DNA of 64,000 nt from Tetragonia tetragonoides (Eukaryota > Streptophyta > Magnoliopsida > Caryophyllales > Aizoaceae): the NCBI GenBank assembly GCA_038025085.1, contig CM076141.1:22816501-22880500 (forward strand), in the 5' to 3' direction. This document shows positions 63,901 through 64,000 of this stretch, piece by piece; the stretch's first letter is position 1; the number at the start of each line of letters is the position of its first letter. A program made the position numbers and the translations under genes. Below the pieces are notes generated by a model. That model worked only from the letters and a program-made list of their open reading frames with translations, did no database searches and was not told the DNA's origin.

Positions 63901-64000
63901 AAACAGCTCTTACGACTAGGGTGATAGAAATTGAGTTCTTTTGTGTTGTATATTAAGAGAAAGCATCTAAATACTTTGTTTGCATTCATTTGAGTGTGAA
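57650..64000 (+). repeat. 26-27-monomer segmental duplication containing a 6-monomer repeat
   Basis: The stretch from about 57.65 to 59.6 kb recurs at about 62.2-64.0 kb. The offset is 4554 bp (27 monomers) at TTACTACTAGGG (58174 and 62728) and 4386 bp (26 monomers) at ATAGTAAGAG (58721 and 63107) and GTCTAGGGTG (59021 and 63407). Within it a 6-monomer unit repeats at 1013 bp: TTAAGAGCTC at 61198 and 62211. The later copy continues beyond the window end. Confidence 0.85.

Larger units (their letters stand above)
14413..64000 (+). repeat. 169-bp satellite array, main segment (~294 monomers), runs off the window
   Basis: An uninterrupted head-to-tail array in one orientation. Type A (169 bp) has CTTTTGAATGCATTTACGCG, TTTTAAAAGCTCATACGAG and GGTGAAAGAGATTTGAG. 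Type B (168 bp) has CTGTTGAATGAATTTACGCG, TTTTAACAGCTCTTACGAC and GGTGATAGAAATTGAG. Sub-variants include ACAGTTACAAAC, CAAGTAAAAACAAGC, CTTTAGAATGTATTT, TTTTGACCGCATTT, TGCTTTTGAATTCATTTGCG and a +2-bp AATGTGTGAAAC form. GC is about 34%, and most monomers keep three CpGs (ACGCG and TACGA). I see no inserted element, gene, inversion or RNA gene in this span. The monomer size and size of the array fit a plant centromeric or pericentromeric satellite; location is inferred. Confidence 0.97.

Noticed and set aside
3395..64000. CRISPR-like array
   Set aside because: The repeat period is ~169 bp with no unique spacers; it is contiguous tandem satellite in a plant genome.
3395..64000. CENP-B box in the monomer
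   Set aside because: No match to the TTCG....A..CGGG pattern in either main monomer type; the ACGCG and ACGAGTAGGG stretches lack the required spacing.

Overview
The window comes from a seed-plant nuclear genome, most likely a eudicot. The evidence is a Ty3/Gypsy chromovirus end with a Tekay/Del-like integrase and chromodomain, an LTR element primed by initiator Met-tRNA, and a long array of ~169-bp satellite monomers. Species and chromosome cannot be read from the sequence. I find no intact host gene, tRNA, rRNA or CRISPR array. The only recognisable coding sequence is a 5'-truncated retrotransposon reading frame.

Layout. (1) 1-1126 looks like the end of a plus-strand LTR: telo-box and TATA box, a 22-bp repeat, a GC-rich mini-hairpin repeat, and a GGTGTCTACA terminus at 1126. 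(2) 1127-3399 is the 3' end of a minus-strand Ty3/Gypsy chromovirus: an LTR with its own TATA box, a duplicated hairpin/polypurine/TGT module, and the integrase-chromodomain end of pol. The frame is cut between the catalytic domain's first and second Asp by the satellite. (3) 3395-12710 and 14413-64000 are a head-to-tail satellite of ~350 monomers (~34% GC, 168-171 bp). All are in one orientation, with two main subfamilies plus minor types. (4) 12711-14412 is a very compact LTR element inside the array: two ~830-bp LTRs separated by 40 bp that hold only a primer-binding site and a polypurine tract.

The array has layers. The first ~9 kb beside the chromovirus remnant carries many private changes, mixed monomers and short deletions. 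Deeper in, blocks of 6, 7, 8, 9, 18-20 and 26-27 monomers recur in tandem, nearly identical in the 47-64 kb part. Offsets between block copies change by whole monomers, and hybrid monomers sit where a monomer was lost, as expected from unequal exchange. The two main subfamilies differ by paired substitutions in the arms of one dyad (AGCTTTT/AAAAGCT against AGCTGTT/AACAGCT), so symmetry is kept. The satellite is a good candidate for a centromeric or pericentromeric repeat, but only CENH3 mapping or FISH could show that.
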